A stretch of 64,000 nt of DNA from positions 310,001-374,000 of the forward strand of contig JADQAV010000014.1 in the NCBI GenBank assembly GCA_019775845.1, in the 5' to 3' direction. The position numbers and the translations under genes were made by a program. How positions within the stretch are numbered: the stretch's first letter is position 1; every line of letters starts with the position of its first letter. This DNA is from Myrmaecium sp. VS I D KN 1 (lineage: Eukaryota > Ascomycota > Dothideomycetes > Valsariales > Valsariaceae). Shown piece by piece: positions 43,914 through 55,286 of this stretch. The notes beneath the pieces are model-generated. The model did not search any database and was not told the origin of the DNA. It saw only the letters and a program-made list of their open reading frames with translations.

Positions 43914-45369
43914 TTATCCCTTCCGCACAATCTTAACCCCACCCCCTTCCGTCGTCCTCATCGCAGGCATTGCTTTTCGAAACCGCTCCTGCATCTTCTC
44001 AAGATCCTCATCATCCTCCCCCTCCTCCCCCCTTTCCTCCATTTCCATCTCCCCATCCCCCCCACCACCCCCCGTCCCCCTTCCCTGCCCCCCCAACTCC
44101 CTCGCCTCCCTCTCCCACTCCTCCCTCTCCCTCGCATCCCACTCCGCCCGGCGATCCAGCCAGCGCTCCTGCACGTCGCGGGCATCCATCGTCGTCGCGT
44201 CCTGGCGCATGGCCACCTCCCAGACCGTGTCGGTGGCGCCCGCGGTGCCGGGGCCGAAGGCGTAGCCGCCGGCCCGGTCGACGGCGCGGAGCAGCGTGAG
44301 CATGGAGCGCTTGTCCTCGACCGCGAGCGTTTCGAAGCCGACGAGGGCGTAGTCGTCGATCAGCTGCACGAGGGCGCGGTTGAGGCCGGTGAATTTGGAG
44401 GTCGGGTTGGTTTCGTCGTCTGAGTCTTCGTCGCTTTCTGCTGATTCCGAGTCTCCTGCTGCGTCATTCGTGTCGGCATCGGCGCCGGCGTCAGGGGTTT
44501 TCCTCTCTTCTTCCTTCCCTCTTTCCGTCACCTTTTTCCTCCTCTTCGCGGCACCACCGCCAAATCGGGCGCGCTGCTCGCGCGCGAGGTGGGGGAGGAG
44601 GTAGTCGAGCGACTGGACCTCGGTGTAGAAGTCGAGGTTGAAGGGGAGGTCGCCGTAGTTGGGCAGGTTGTCGATCTTGGTGAGGACGTTGAGGTGGGGG
44701 AGGTCGAGCTGGAGCATGCCCCGGAGGGCGAGCAGGAGGGCGGAGATGTACAGCGACGGCTGCGAGAGCACGAAGGAGTCGGTCAGGGAGACGACGACGA
44801 GCTGTGGAGGCGGTGTCGTTAGCGTGCGCTGTTTCTTTGAGGGTGTCTCTGAAGATGGGGGCAGAAGGAGGGCTGGGGGAGTCAAGGGAGGGCGCGGACT
44901 CTGTACCCGAGTTTTTGGAGGCGGAGGAAGATGTTGCGGAGGGAGGCGTGGTGAGTGAAGAGCTCGACCTGGCCGGGGCAGTCGAAGAGTATGTAGTCCT
45001 CTGCAGAGTGTGATGCTGTCAGTCATCCGCGTCGGCGATGATGTGTGAACGCCATCTTCCGTGCGGCGCATCCGGCTCACCTCCGAGCTCCTTCAGGCCC
45101 TCCTCCAGCCATTCGAAGTTGTGCTCCAGCTCCTCGAGGGCGTATAGGACTCCGCCGTTCGGGCCAAGCTCCTCGGCCTCCATGACTTCCTCCAGGGAGA
45201 CGAGATCGCGGACGTCGAGGGCGGCCGGGTAGGCGGTATGGTCGTTGGCCGGGTCGAGGTTGACGACGGAGCACTTGCGGCCGATCGCCGTCATGAACTG
45301 GAACATGCCGTAGCAGTACGTCGACTTGCCCGCCCCGGGCGACCCGATCACCAGCTGCGCGAAGGGCAT
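43914..45369 (-). CDS. GPN2: GPN-loop GTPase 2
   Basis: Three exons: 45369-45081, 45000-44900, 44801-43914; 425 residues. GPN GTPases help assemble and import RNA polymerases II and III. P-loop GSPGAGKST (9-17), NLDPAND, the defining Gly-Pro-Asn loop GPNGG (69-73), G3 motif DCPGQVELFTHH, and TKID guanine-specificity motif in LPHLNVLTKIDNLPNYGDLPF. The second intron uses a weak donor AGA|GTCCGC that yields the exact family run KLGYRLVVVSLTDSF. The paralogue is judged to be Gpn2 by this run and the SLDYLLPHL region. Odd: long acidic insert (TNDAAGDSESAESDEDSDDE) and a charged C-terminal tail of about 90 residues. Start 247 bp from BUB3. Confidence 0.9.
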
Positions 45370-45616
45370 CTTGGCGGTTGTGAATGTGGATGAGAGACAC
45401 GTTGCCGAGAGAGAAAGGAAGAGAGATGCGCCGGGCGATGAGGGAGGGAATGGATGCGGGCAACTCCATGTCCGGCAGAAAGTTCACGAATGTCCCTCAC
45501 CGCCTTTGCTCGCGACCAACGCCTTGACGACCACCGCATTCACCAACAAGCTTCGCCGAAGCTCCAAAGACCACAAGTGACCTACGCACCCGCACGCTGC
45601 GCGCATCTCGTCCACG
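45370..45616. promoter_or_regulatory. Short bidirectional promoter GPN2/BUB3
   Basis: 247 bp between the start codons of divergent genes, the shortest such gap in the window. No TATA box seen; it must also hold both leaders. Confidence 0.5.
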
Positions 45617-46837
45617 ATGAGTTCCTGTACGTTCCTCTTCTCCCCTCCCCTTTGCGACACCGCGTGACCGACTGACACCATCAACGCGCAGCGCAATTCG
45701 AACTCAACAATCCGCCCACGGACGCCATCTCCGCGGTCAACTTCGCGCCGGGCTCGTCAACCAAGCTGCTCGTCGCCTCCTGGGACAAGCATGTCTACCT
45801 CTACGACACGCACGCCCAACCGGGCGGCCAGCTGCTCCGCAAGGTCGAACACCGCGCCCCCGTGCTCGACGTCTGCTTCGGCAAGGACGAGAACGAAGCG
45901 TTCAGCGCCGGTCTCGACTGGGACGTGCGGAGGTGAGAAGAAGAAGAAGCGCCCCGCATGCTTTGGTGAAGTTCGCCAGATACTGAACACACATCTTTCC
46001 CCCAGGATCGACCTCACCACCGGCGAGCAGACGGTCCTCTCCACCCACTCCAAAGGCGTCAAGTGCGTCGCCTACGACGCCGCCCACAACATGCTCATCT
46101 CCGCCTCCTGGGACGAAACGCTACACATCCACTTCCCGCTCGACCCAACCAAAGCACCCACCACCATCCCGCTCCCCAGCAAACCCTTCGCCATCTCCCT
46201 CTCCCCCACCAAGCTCGTCGTCGCCATGGCCTCGCGCACCAACCACATCTACGAGCTCGCCTCGCTCGCCATGTTCGCCTCGCAAACCCCGGACGACGAC
46301 GCCGACGCCGCCACCCTCCGCCTCGAGCCCTGGCAGACCCGCGAGTCCTCCCTCCGCTTCCTCACCCGCGCCGTCGCCTGCATGCCCTCCGACGCCGGCT
46401 ACGCCACCTCCTCCATCGAAGGCCGCGTCGCCGTCGAATGGTTCGACCCCTCCCCGGCCTCGCAGGCCCGCAAGTACGCCTTCAAATGCCACCGCCAACC
46501 CACCACCACCTCAGATGGCGCTGCGGAGATCGACACCGTCTACCCCGTCAACGCCCTCGCCTTCCACCCGGGCTGGGGCACCTTCGCCTCCGGCGGCGGC
46601 GATGGCGTCGTCGCCCTCTGGGATGCTCTCGCCAAGCGCCGCATCCGGCAGTATCAGCGCTATCCGGCCTCCGTGGCGGCGCTGGCGTTTGGTGGTGAGC
46701 GCGGTCGTCTCCTTGCGGTGGCGGTGTGCCCGGGCTTTGAGGATGGCATGGTGGACATGCCGGCGGATGGGGTGGTCAAGGTGTTCGTTCGCGAGTTGGG
46801 CGAGACGGAGGCGAAGGGAAAGGAGAGGAAGGGTTGA
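45617..46837 (+). CDS. BUB3: Spindle checkpoint WD-repeat protein Bub3
   Basis: Three exons: 45617-45626 (10 nt), 45692-45932, 46006-46837; 360 residues. Bub3 is a seven-bladed propeller that brings Bub1 and BubR1/Mad3 to kinetochores through phosphorylated MELT motifs. Start MSSSQFELNNPPTDAISAVN is the usual fungal start and needs the 10-nt first exon. Blades: LLVASWDKHVYLYDT; VLDVCFG-AFSAGLDWDVRRIDL; VKCVAYD-MLISASWDETLHIHF; ATSSIEGRVAVEWFDPSP with [34 protein letters not shown]; and YPASVAALAF. These match Bub3 over the related Rae1/Gle2 by the EGRVAVEWFD and KYAFKCHR stretch. Intron 1 is 65 nt, intron 2 is 73 nt. Confidence 0.94.
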
Positions 46838-47776
46838 GGTGAGAGGGGTGGGATGTGGGGGGGGGGGCTGTTTTTTCGAAGTTGTTTCTTTACGCTGTTC
46901 GAGGGAGTTTTTCGTTTGATGGGCGTTGTGGTGTGGGTTTGCTCTGTCTCTTCATTTCTTCCATTGTTTCGGGATATGGGGTGCGGGGTGTGGGGGTGTG
47001 GGGCGCAGAGCACAGGCATGATGGCGGTTCAAAGGGTGGAAGGAGTCCGGAGGATGGTGTCCATGGACGGAGTCCACGGAAGCAGTCCGGAGAATAGAGG
47101 AGGGGAGGACACGAGTCACGGCGAGAAAAACAACACCAACGGGTAAAGAGAAGATTATAAGGTGGAAAGATAGATGAATCTGTCTTTCTCTATGTACCAA
47201 CCGAAAAGACATCGAGATGACTCCAACCTGGAAAGAAGTTCGTCCTGCTATCTAACTTCCTGCTAGGTACATGTAAGGAGGACGTTGCCATGTATACTGT
47301 ACTGTATCTGATCTTCCTTCTTGCTCTCCACATACTCGCTGTTGCTGTTCGACAAAAGGCCAGCGAGCCAGTGAGTAAATCCAAAAAATACCAATGATCC
47401 CAAGAAAAGAAAAGACAAGAAAAAGAAAAAGAAAAAGAGGCAGCTGATTCGTAACCCTTTACAAAACCCAGACCGAAAAAAAAGCCTGATATCCAATCCA
47501 ACCGAAGCAATCAAACGACAAGAGAAAGGAAAGGAAAGGAAAGGAAAAGCCCTCTTCGCTTTGTGAGACATCCGGAACACACTAGGAAAAAAAAGAAAAC
47601 TTCGTGCGCGCCCTCTCTGGGGTGAGTGTTCCGAGAGAGGGGGGAAAAGGGGAAGAGTCGTAACGGACATGGGGAAAAAAGGGCATGCGTCTAATAACAC
47701 GCATGTCCACCGCAACCGTCCATTCGCCAATGATCTCCGCCACAACAACAGCTCAACGCCCCGTGGTTCGTACAGC
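46838..47776. other. Spacer between convergent BUB3 and CHM7-like genes
   Basis: Two 3' UTRs with a G run at 46855-46867, AAAAG/GAAAA-rich tracts near 47400-47440 and 47520-47550, and no recognisable gene. Confidence 0.5.
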
Positions 47777-49609
47777 TTAGGCATACACCCGCTGTCCCTC
47801 TGTCTCCTGCTCTTGCACCTGCTGCACGCCTTCCTGCTTCCCAGCCTCCTCCTGTTCCAACTCATCAGCCCTCGCAGGTCCAGACGCAGCCGCAGCCGCC
47901 GACGCATCAAAGCTAATCGAGCTCAGCCGTCTTCTCAAGTCGCGATCGACCTTCTCTTCATCCAGCAGCCTCCTCTTCTCCTTTTCCTCCTTCTCCATCC
48001 TTTCCCGTTCCACCTCCCTAGCCCTCTCAGCATCCGCTGCTTTCCTCTCCGCCTCCTCCCTCTGCGCCTCCCACCGAGCCAACTCCTCCAACCTCCTCTC
48101 CGTCTTCGCAAGTTCCTCCTTCTCCCTCTCCTCCCGCTCAAGCGCCTCCATCTCCTCCTCCACGCTCTCCTCATCCATAACACCCGGCTCAGCACCAACT
48201 TCATTGATCAAAGCACCCACCTCCTCCACCTTGCCCATTTCATCCCGTAACCTATCCACCACCTCCTCCACACCTTCCACACCGCCGACTTCCTTATTCA
48301 GCCCCTTCAACACCGCAGCGCTCTCCCGCATCACCCGCACCACCGCCACCTGATCCGTCGCCTCCTCGATGCGGGCGTAGACCGTCTCGAGCTGGGCCAG
48401 CGTGTCGACGCGGCGCTGGAGGCTGCGCTCGGCGAGCTTCTTGCTGCGCAGCGCGCTCTTGGCCGCCGTCGGGCTCTTCGCCGCCACCGCGTCGCGGGCC
48501 GTCGCGTCCAGCGCGGCGATCTTGGCGGTGAGCTCCGGGATGACGGCGTGGAGGTTGTCGATCAGCGTGCGGATGGAGGCGATGGTGACGTCGCTGTCGG
48601 TGATGGGGGAGGGGGCGCCGGCGGGGGAGGAGGGGGCCTTGAATTTGACGGCGGTGGGGGTGTGGGTGAGAGCGCATTTGTCGCGGGCGAGGTAGGTGAG
48701 GATGATGGTGAGGTCGGTGGCGCTGAGGGGTTGGGAGGGGTTGAGGGTGTGGGCGAAGGCGGCCCGGAAGGTTTCTGGGCTGTAGATCAGGTCGGTGGGG
48801 GATTTGTAGGCGGAGGTCGCTTGGGAGACGATGGTGTTGGCGGCGCGTTCGAGGTTGGCGAGGATCACGAGGGTGTCGGGGCGGAGGCGGTCGGGTGGGG
48901 ATGAGGAGGTGAGTCCGAGGGTGCGGAGGCCCCAGGACATGATGGCCCAGGGGCTGATCTTCCAGGATGTAGAGTAGATGCTGGTTTTGGCCGTGAGGAA
49001 GTCTCGGAGGGGTATCATGTCTTTCTTCTGAACGGCTTCGTACTGGAAGTATAGTTAGTATTCCGGCGTTGGTCTGGGAGAGATTGGTGCGTACGATGAC
49101 CGCTGCCAGCGCAACTGGCTGTCCATATTCGGCGGTGGTGAGGGCTCGCAGGAGCTCAGTGCTGGTGTGTATGGTCAAGAGGTCGCCAGCGGCTCCTTGG
49201 GAGGGAAGCATGCCCGCCCGAGCAGCGTTTGTCAGAGCCTTCAGCCATGACTCGACGTTGGCTTGGTAACCCTCGGGGTTGGATTCGCGGAGCTTGGTGA
49301 AGTCGGAATAGAGAGACCGAAGACGGTTCTTGCTGTGTGTCTCCGTCAGCTCACGCATACGATGCCGGGTGCCGTTGGGCACTCACGGACAAAAGGGACA
49401 TACCTCTTGAAGTCGGGCTCGTGGTTCAAGATGAAGTCGAGCAGGTCGGACATGTCGCTGGCATGCTCGACGTAGTCGTAGAGATTGAAGGGCCGACGAC
49501 GGGAGTCCCTGAGCCTCCAACGTGGGTCGTCGTCGTCGTCGGCGCCGGCGGCCTGTGCAGCTCGGATCGTGCCAAGATCCAGGGACAAGCTTCTGGTTCG
49601 CTTGCCCAT
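47777..49609 (-). CDS. ESCRT-III-like Snf7-family protein, Chm7/CHMP7-like
   Basis: Three exons: 49609-49404, 49332-49095, 49042-47777; 569 residues. Chm7/CHMP7 recruits ESCRT-III to the inner nuclear membrane for nuclear-envelope and pore quality control. N-terminal winged-helix-like part: KNRLRSLYSDFTKLRES, ALAAVIYEAVQKKDMIPLRD then FLTAKTSIYSTSWKISPW, which I know from fungal Chm7 proteins. Then IYSPETFRAAF and LSATDLTIILTYLARDK. The Snf7 core begins at about residue 290 (ITDSDVTIASIRTLIDNLH; SALRSKKLAERSLQRRVDTL; YARIEEATDQVAVVRVMRES). The acidic end EEVGALINEVGAEPGVMDEE is Snf7-like and is followed by a very long Glu/Arg coiled coil of about 110 residues. Confidence 0.84.
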
Positions 49610-50338
49610 TTTTCGCTCGCGCGTCGGGTCGGCCCTTTAAATTCTCTGCCGGATTTCTGTTTTTCCCTTTTTCTTCCTTTTTTTCTTGTGTGTGTTGTGT
49701 CCGTCACCCTTCGTCACTTTTCGACAAGCCTCACGCAAGCAACCGACGATTGCTAGTGAAGGAGAAGAGAAAGAGAGAAAGAGAGAAAGAGAGAAAGAGA
49801 GAAAGAGAGAAAAGAGCGTGCAGGTGGATTTTGCATGTTCTGAGACAACGCACGCACCTCGCCGCGGATTGTTTTTGCGTCACGAGAAAGATGTTGAGGT
49901 GACGAAGAGGGAGAGGAACGGCAGAAACGGCAGAAACACGAGTCGGTGGGCAACGGTCGCGGATCTACATAAGTATATATTTATATTTATATGATCCCGA
50001 CTAGTGGCATCATCTCACACACAGGCGCCTGATTCAACGCAGGTCCTGTGTCGATGCATCAATCGTAAGTTACTTTTCCCTTCTACCTCTTCACCTTCCT
50101 ACCACCTTGCATGATGACAAAGAGCTTTTGCTCGATCACATAAACCCAGCTCTTCGAAGGCCTCGTTACAATCTCACGTTGAGGTCCTTATGAGACAAAC
50201 GTTTATTCTGAACTCTGTGTCCTTTCACCGCTTGGATTCACATCGTCTTTGACTGACACACAGTCTGACTGACACACAATCGCAGGAAAATATAAATCCA
50301 CTTTACCTTGACCTACCTTCTTGATCATTCACGCAATC
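49610..50338. promoter_or_regulatory. Divergent promoter region CHM7-like/POP5
   Basis: 729 bp between start codons. It holds a GA-rich tandem repeat at 49766-49812 on the CHM7 side and a TATAAAT motif at 50291-50297, about 40 bp before the POP5 start; that is close for a fungal TATA box and could be only an AT-rich leader. Confidence 0.5.
49766..49812. repeat. 8-bp purine tandem repeat (AGAGAAAG)
   Basis: About six copies, the last slightly altered. It is all purine on the plus strand. Confidence 0.9.
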
Positions 50339-50935
50339 ATGGTCCGTCTCAAGCACCGCTACTTGCTCGCCACCTTCGTCTATCCCACCTCCATCGTCAA
50401 AGGCGACAACAACCAAGATGCTCCCAACGTGATCCAATTCAACCAGCCAAGCCCCCGCGGCCTCAGCAACGCCGTGCTCTCCAAGCTCATCCGCGAAGGC
50501 GTCGCCGAGCTCTTCGGCGACCTCGGCGCCGGCAACGTCGCGACCGGCTTGAAGATCAACTACCTCTCGCCCACGACCTCCACCGCCATCATCCGCGCCC
50601 CGCGTTCGCACTACCGCATGGTCTGGGCCGCGCTGACGCACTGCACGAAGCTTCCGCACCCGCTCAGCCAGGAGTGCGTGATCAGCGTCGTGCGAGTGTC
50701 GGGCACCATCCGGAAGGCGGAGGATGAAGCCATTCGGCGTGCCAAGGTGCTGATCCAGCGGGCGAAGAATGCGGAGAAGGATGACATGGATAACATCCTG
50801 AGAAACATGACTGGTCCTACCGCTGCTGCGTCGGCTGTCCATCCGCCTGTCGTCGACATCAGTGACGATGAGGGGTCTCCTGCCCCTGCAGAGGCTGCCG
50901 AACCCGATAACTCTGACGAGGACGAGAATGATTGA
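50339..50935 (+). CDS. POP5: RNase P/MRP protein subunit Pop5
   Basis: Single exon, 198 residues. Shared protein of RNase P and RNase MRP. Start MVRLKHRYLLATFVYP is the strict family start. Further hallmarks: LIREGVAELFGDLGAG then LKINYLSPTTSTAIIRAPRS, YRMVWAALTHCTKL, and ISVVRVSGTIRKAEDEAIRR-AKVLIQ. The last 50 residues are acidic (ISDDEGS..SDEDEND), as in several fungal Pop5 proteins. Intronless, like POP4 in this window. Confidence 0.94.
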   Translation: MVRLKHRYLLATFVYPTSIVKGDNNQDAPNVIQFNQPSPRGLSNAVLSKLIREGVAELFGDLGAGNVATGLKINYLSPTTSTAIIRAPRSHYRMVWAALTHCTKLPHPLSQECVISVVRVSGTIRKAEDEAIRRAKVLIQRAKNAEKDDMDNILRNMTGPTAAASAVHPPVVDISDDEGSPAPAEAAEPDNSDEDEND

Positions 50936-51634
50936 ACGTCCCCTTACGTTCACACCATCAATCTTTTGTAAAACATGCGTGTATAACATCACCTATGTTG
51001 CTCACGACCATCGCGTCAGGAGGAGGTCTTTCTCCATTCCAGCACCGCATCGCCTGATACGGCACCCCATGCTAGCCGTCACTCTTCGCGAGCAGGGCAC
51101 GTCACGAGGAGGAGAGTGCGAAGAGGAGACAAGGAGATGTTCGGCGTTGACGCCAAAAAGCTTTCCGCTATGTAACATACTATGATACCCCACCGTCGCG
51201 CTATCACAGATATAATCACGATACGAGTGAATCAATTTACCCAATCAATCAATCAATCAAATTAATCACCATTATTTTGCACTGCATCACGCATGGTTGT
51301 CTTCTCTGTCCTGTCGGCTTCACATGTCTCTCTCGGTCGTTCTGACATGTCTCTATCGCGTCATTATTTTCCATATGGGTTTTTTCCTGCTTCCGATCCG
51401 AAGACGTCTGTCTTATCCTTCGATGCGAGGTTGCGTGCGTCTCGCCTCGTGTCTCACATCCGTTTCATTCGTCGTCCTCCCTTGGACACAGACAGACAGA
51501 CTCCATCTCCATTCAACCACCCATGCCATCAAGCATCAAGCATCCGACGTCCAGCGTCCGGCCTCTCCTCCTTCCCACCATCTTCCATCCCCACCACCCC
51601 AGCCAACAACCCCCACCCCTCCCCTCCCCTTCCC
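50936..51634. other. Spacer between convergent POP5 and tetraspanin genes
   Basis: Two 3' UTRs. A CAAT-rich short repeat (AATCAATCAATCAAT) lies near 51240-51262. Frames at 51293-51931 are low-complexity and overlap the tetraspanin 3' end on the other strand. Confidence 0.5.
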
Positions 51635-52412
51635 TCACAGCCGACCCCCCTCATTCTTCTCATCAATAAACCGATACCGCTCCATCTCCCTTCTGTGCCT
51701 CAACAGCATCGCGACCGCCAGCAGCAAGCCCACATCCAACGCCACCAACCCAAACAGCCCCGTGAAGAGCAGCGCGAGAAACGCATTCGCATACGACGCG
51801 AACGCCGCCACGCACCCGCCCTTCGTCGCCGCCGCCAGCGCGCTCGGGCACGTCGTGTCTTGCACGAAGGCCGTCGTGGCGTCGGTGTAGCCGCAGCAGT
51901 CGAACTAACGTACGTCGTCGTCAGCAGGTGAGCGGTGGAAAGGGACGGGGGTTGGGGGGTTGGGGGGTTGGGGCTTGGGTTCGGGAGGCACCACGCACCC
52001 TCTGCTGCAACAGACTCTGCGTCCGCGCCGTCTGGCGGGCCCAGAGCACGCCGAGATCGGCGCGGGTGCTGAGGGAGGGGATCCAGACGGCGACGGCGAG
52101 GCCCAGGGTGAACAGGGCGCAGACCAGCACGCTCCAGCCGTGCAGACGCAGCCAGCTGCGGCTGCTGGGCAGCAGCAGGCTGGGTAGGGAGAGCGTGCTG
52201 GTGAGTAGGATGAGGGCGCTGAGGATGAGGGTCGGGGTGAGGGGGAGGGTGGTGAGGAGGAGGGTGCTTGGGAGGCTGGTGGTGGGGAGGGAGGTGAGGG
52301 GGAGGTGGGTGAGGCTCCGGAAGTGCAGGGTGAGGGTTAGGAGGAGGATGCCGCTGGTTAGGAAGAGCAGTTCGGTTGTGAGGAAGGTGAGGAGGGTGGG
52401 GTTGGGGGCCAT
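51635..52412 (-). CDS. Fungal tetraspanin-like protein
   Basis: Two exons, 52412-51999 and 51904-51635, around a 94-nt intron; 227 residues. Four hydrophobic segments: LLTFLTTELLFLTSGILLLT; LILSALILLTSTLSLPSLLL; WSVLVCALFTLGLAVAVWI; FLALLFTGLFGLVALDVGLL. Between segments 3 and 4 is a short large loop with the tetraspanin CCG signature (FDCCGYTD) right after the splice site and two more Cys (DTTCPS, KGGCVAAF) as needed for the two loop disulphides. This layout is that of tetraspanins; it resembles fungal Tsp3-type proteins more than Pls1, but I cannot be sure which. Function in plasma or internal membranes is inferred only. Confidence 0.8.
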
Positions 52413-53701
52413 CGTGGTGGGAGATGGCTGAGGGGATTGGTGCCGATGGGAGGAAGAGAGGATGGGGAGGGTTTGGTTGCGCTTTGGAACCGCTGGGAGG
52501 GCGTTGATGAAAGACGAGTAGTAGGTGTGGCGTGTAGCAGTCCTCGGAGTGATGGAGAGGTAAGAGAGAGAGGACGAAGAGATGACGAGAGATTATCGCG
52601 ATGATTAAGGGAAGAAAAGAGAGTGAAGGAATGAAAGAAGAGCGTCGACCAGCGAACGTGATTATGTTCAAAGATTTAATCTCGACGCGCCCGCGTGAAG
52701 GAGGAAAGGAGGAAAGGAGCGGAATTAGAAGAAAGCAACGACGACGGTGAGGAAGAAAGAAGAAGAGAGAGAGAAAGATGAGTGGAACACAGCGGCGGTT
52801 CTCTACCTACCTGTCGGAAGGGAAGGTGTAAGTGTAGTAGTATAGCGTAGTGTAGGTAGTATGAAGATGAAATCTGAAAACCAGGAGGTGTTTCATCTCG
52901 TCGCAACAGCGCTTCCATAACGTGCACCTAACCGCTGCAACGTCACAGAGATGGCGCGACGCCCTTGTTCGTCTCATACCAGGTACCGTCTCGTGTCGAA
53001 TCGCGCTGCACTGCTGCATGAGGTGACCAGCACGTGTTAGCATTAATGTCGGTGCTGGTGTCAAAAGTTCCCCCACCTGCGACCTGCGACCTGCGACCTG
53101 CGACACCAACTCCCAAGCAACACGCAACATGCAACGTGCAACACGCAAACACTCAGCAAGAGTCTTCAGACTGCATCTCGAACGCGCCCGAGACGAGACA
53201 GAGGGTCAAGAGGGTGGAACAAAAAGAAGGGGGGAAAATAAGGATATTTTCATGCTTCATCTCTATTACATTCAACCACTCACCCATTCATTCCCTCGTC
53301 CTCAAGACATCTCCATATAAGCCAAAGGGGAAGAGCTTGTTTAGGGGAGAGGGCGGGAAGGGAGGGGGGTATACATAAGCCCATATCAAAAAATCCACCA
53401 GGTAAGTATTAGAAAAAAGAAACAGAAAAAGAAAAAGAAAACCCCCCATATAAGAAGCCTCCCACATCTCCCCCAAACCCGTCCTTCTTTTTATTTTCCG
53501 GGAAGGAAAAGTGGAGCGGAGAGGAAGAAAAGCGCCATGCTTAATAAGAAAAGATAAGAAAAGTAGTAAAAAAAAAGAATTAAAGGAAAAAGTCGTTCAA
53601 CATCTTTTCGTCGCCATTCCAGAGATTCATCTTCCTCGAATAAGCTCTGTCGGCTCACATCTCGAGACGAAGAGCCCAGGCACTCCAAGGGGAGGAAAAC
53701 A
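52413..53701. other. 1.3-kb spacer RING gene-tetraspanin
   Basis: Between tandem minus-strand genes. Contains purine-rich tracts (52680-52790, 53400-53440), a 7-bp tandem repeat at 53076-53103 and no frame with family content. It should include the tetraspanin promoter and the 3' UTR of the zinc-finger gene. Confidence 0.5.
53076..53103. repeat. 7-bp tandem repeat (CCTGCGA), about four copies
   Basis: Four near-perfect head-to-tail copies in the spacer upstream of the tetraspanin gene. Confidence 0.85.
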
Positions 53702-55286
53702 TCACAGCTTCGTATCCTGCCTCCCCACCTCGCTCTCACGGCGGGCCGACCCCCCCGGCACACCCGCAGCCCGGGACCCCGCCCCCGCCCCAGTCCCCGA
53801 GCCCGACGCGCCCGCACCAGCCACCCGATTCTGCGCCTGCAGCCGACACGCCGACAGCCAGCGGAGGTGCACGTTGATATTGTTGACCACCGCGTTGACG
53901 CGGGTCATCTCGTCGCGGAGGCGACCGGTCTCATTCAGCACCGCGAGCATGGTGCGGCCCTCGCTTTCCGTGAGCGCGGCGCGGATGCGGGTGAGTTCGT
54001 CTTGCAGGGCGCCGTGCAGGGAGAGGAGGTGGGTGACTTGGGGGTCGTAGGTGGCGGCGGCGGCGCTGCTGCTGCCGTCGGCGTAGGAGGAGGACGAGGA
54101 GGATGAGCCGATGGTGGTGGCGAAGGGGTCGTCGGGGTTGCCGGGGGAAAGGGAGAAAGGGTGGTCGTAGATCATGGATTGGAGGTTGGCGAAGCCGGCT
54201 TCGAGGATGTCGAGCTTGCGCTGCATCGTCGCTTGGACGGTTTGCTGCGCTTTGTACTTGGCTTCGTGGGCTTGCAGCACGGGCGTCATGCAGGCGATGG
54301 GGCACTGCGTCGTGTGCATGTCGAACCGTCGCCGCGTGCCGACGAAGGTGCAACCGTATACCGCGCCTGGGCAGGGAAGCGGCGTGAGCGGGCAGTCGCG
54401 CTCGAAATGCGGTTTGAGATGTCGACGGAGGATGGGGTCGTGGCACTGGGGGCATTGGATGTGGCTGTTGGGGCAGTGGTTTTGTTCATGAGCCTGTGAT
54501 ACGAGGTTAATCGATGGTTGCTGATGCCGGTGGAGTGCGACAAACCTCGAGGTCCTTCTTCGCCAACGAGACGTGGCAGTCCTCACAGGTGACGGTGAAG
54601 TGAAGGCATCCCTGGTCGACATCCTTGAGAGGTATGCCTTGGTTACATCCCTCCGCAGGACACTCGACCATAGTGTACATGCAGTATTTCTCGACGTGAT
54701 CGGTGACGTAGCCTCGCTTATCGGTCCATGTGCAGCCTTGATAGGCATTCGGACACTTGCAGACCAGATCATCGACCATATTGGTGAAGACCCGCGGGAC
54801 CGGCTTGATGTCTTTATGGCGGTTGACGCCTTGGCGGCACACCGGGCATGACCTTCTCCCCGAGTCCTGGACGTCGAGGGCGTGCCGGATGCATTCGTCG
54901 CAGAAGATGTGCTCGCACGGCAAGCATACCGGTCGGATGAACGGACACTGGCAGATGAGGCAGACAAGGTTCCCGTCGCACGGTTCCGGATAGTCCAACG
55001 CTCTGAGGTCTAACGACATTCTCTGAAAGGCGTGCTCCCGCCGGTTCTTCGAGGATGGTGAGTGGGAGGCCCGGATGGCTAAGGGGGAGGGAGAAGGAGG
55101 AGGGGCACCGACCAACAAGAGTTCTTGCGCCGCATCATCAGACTCGGACGAGTTTCGACGTGAAGTGACAGGAACGGGCGCCGTACTCACGGTCGACGAG
55201 TCGAGAGAGGCGGCCGTAGCCGTCCTGCTTGGGGCTCTCGAACGACGACCGGGAGACGGCGTGCGGGGAGCGGGAGCGTCAGCCAT
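53702..55286 (-). CDS. RING and TRAF-type zinc-finger protein (putative E3 ligase)
   Basis: Two exons, 55286-54546 and 54493-53702, around a 52-nt intron; 510 residues. After a Ser/Pro-rich leader of 80 residues comes a C3HC4 RING (LVCLICQCPFIRPVCLPCEH, IFCDECIRHAL, SCPVCRQGV). TRAF-type zinc fingers follow: LVCKCPNAYQGCTWTDKRGY-VTDHVEKYC, VECPAEGCNQGIPLKD, then across the junction HCPNSHIQCPQCHDPILRRH and LPCPGAVYGCTFVGTRRRFD. A helical region (about 360-470, KAQQTVQATMQRKLDILEAG; LRDEMTRVNAVVNNINVHLR) is likely a coiled coil. No MATH/TRAF-C domain. Ubiquitin-ligase activity is inferred from the RING; partners are unknown. This combination is common in filamentous fungi. Confidence 0.85.

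Noticed and set aside
48294-49382. 362-codon minus-strand frame
   Set aside because: Its first part is the true Chm7-like exon 2, but the rest runs through the intron into the wrong frame of exon 3 (His/Arg/Pro-rich).
51700-52671. 323-codon minus-strand frame
   Set aside because: Overlaps the tetraspanin exons in another frame; His/Pro/Arg-rich shadow without domains.
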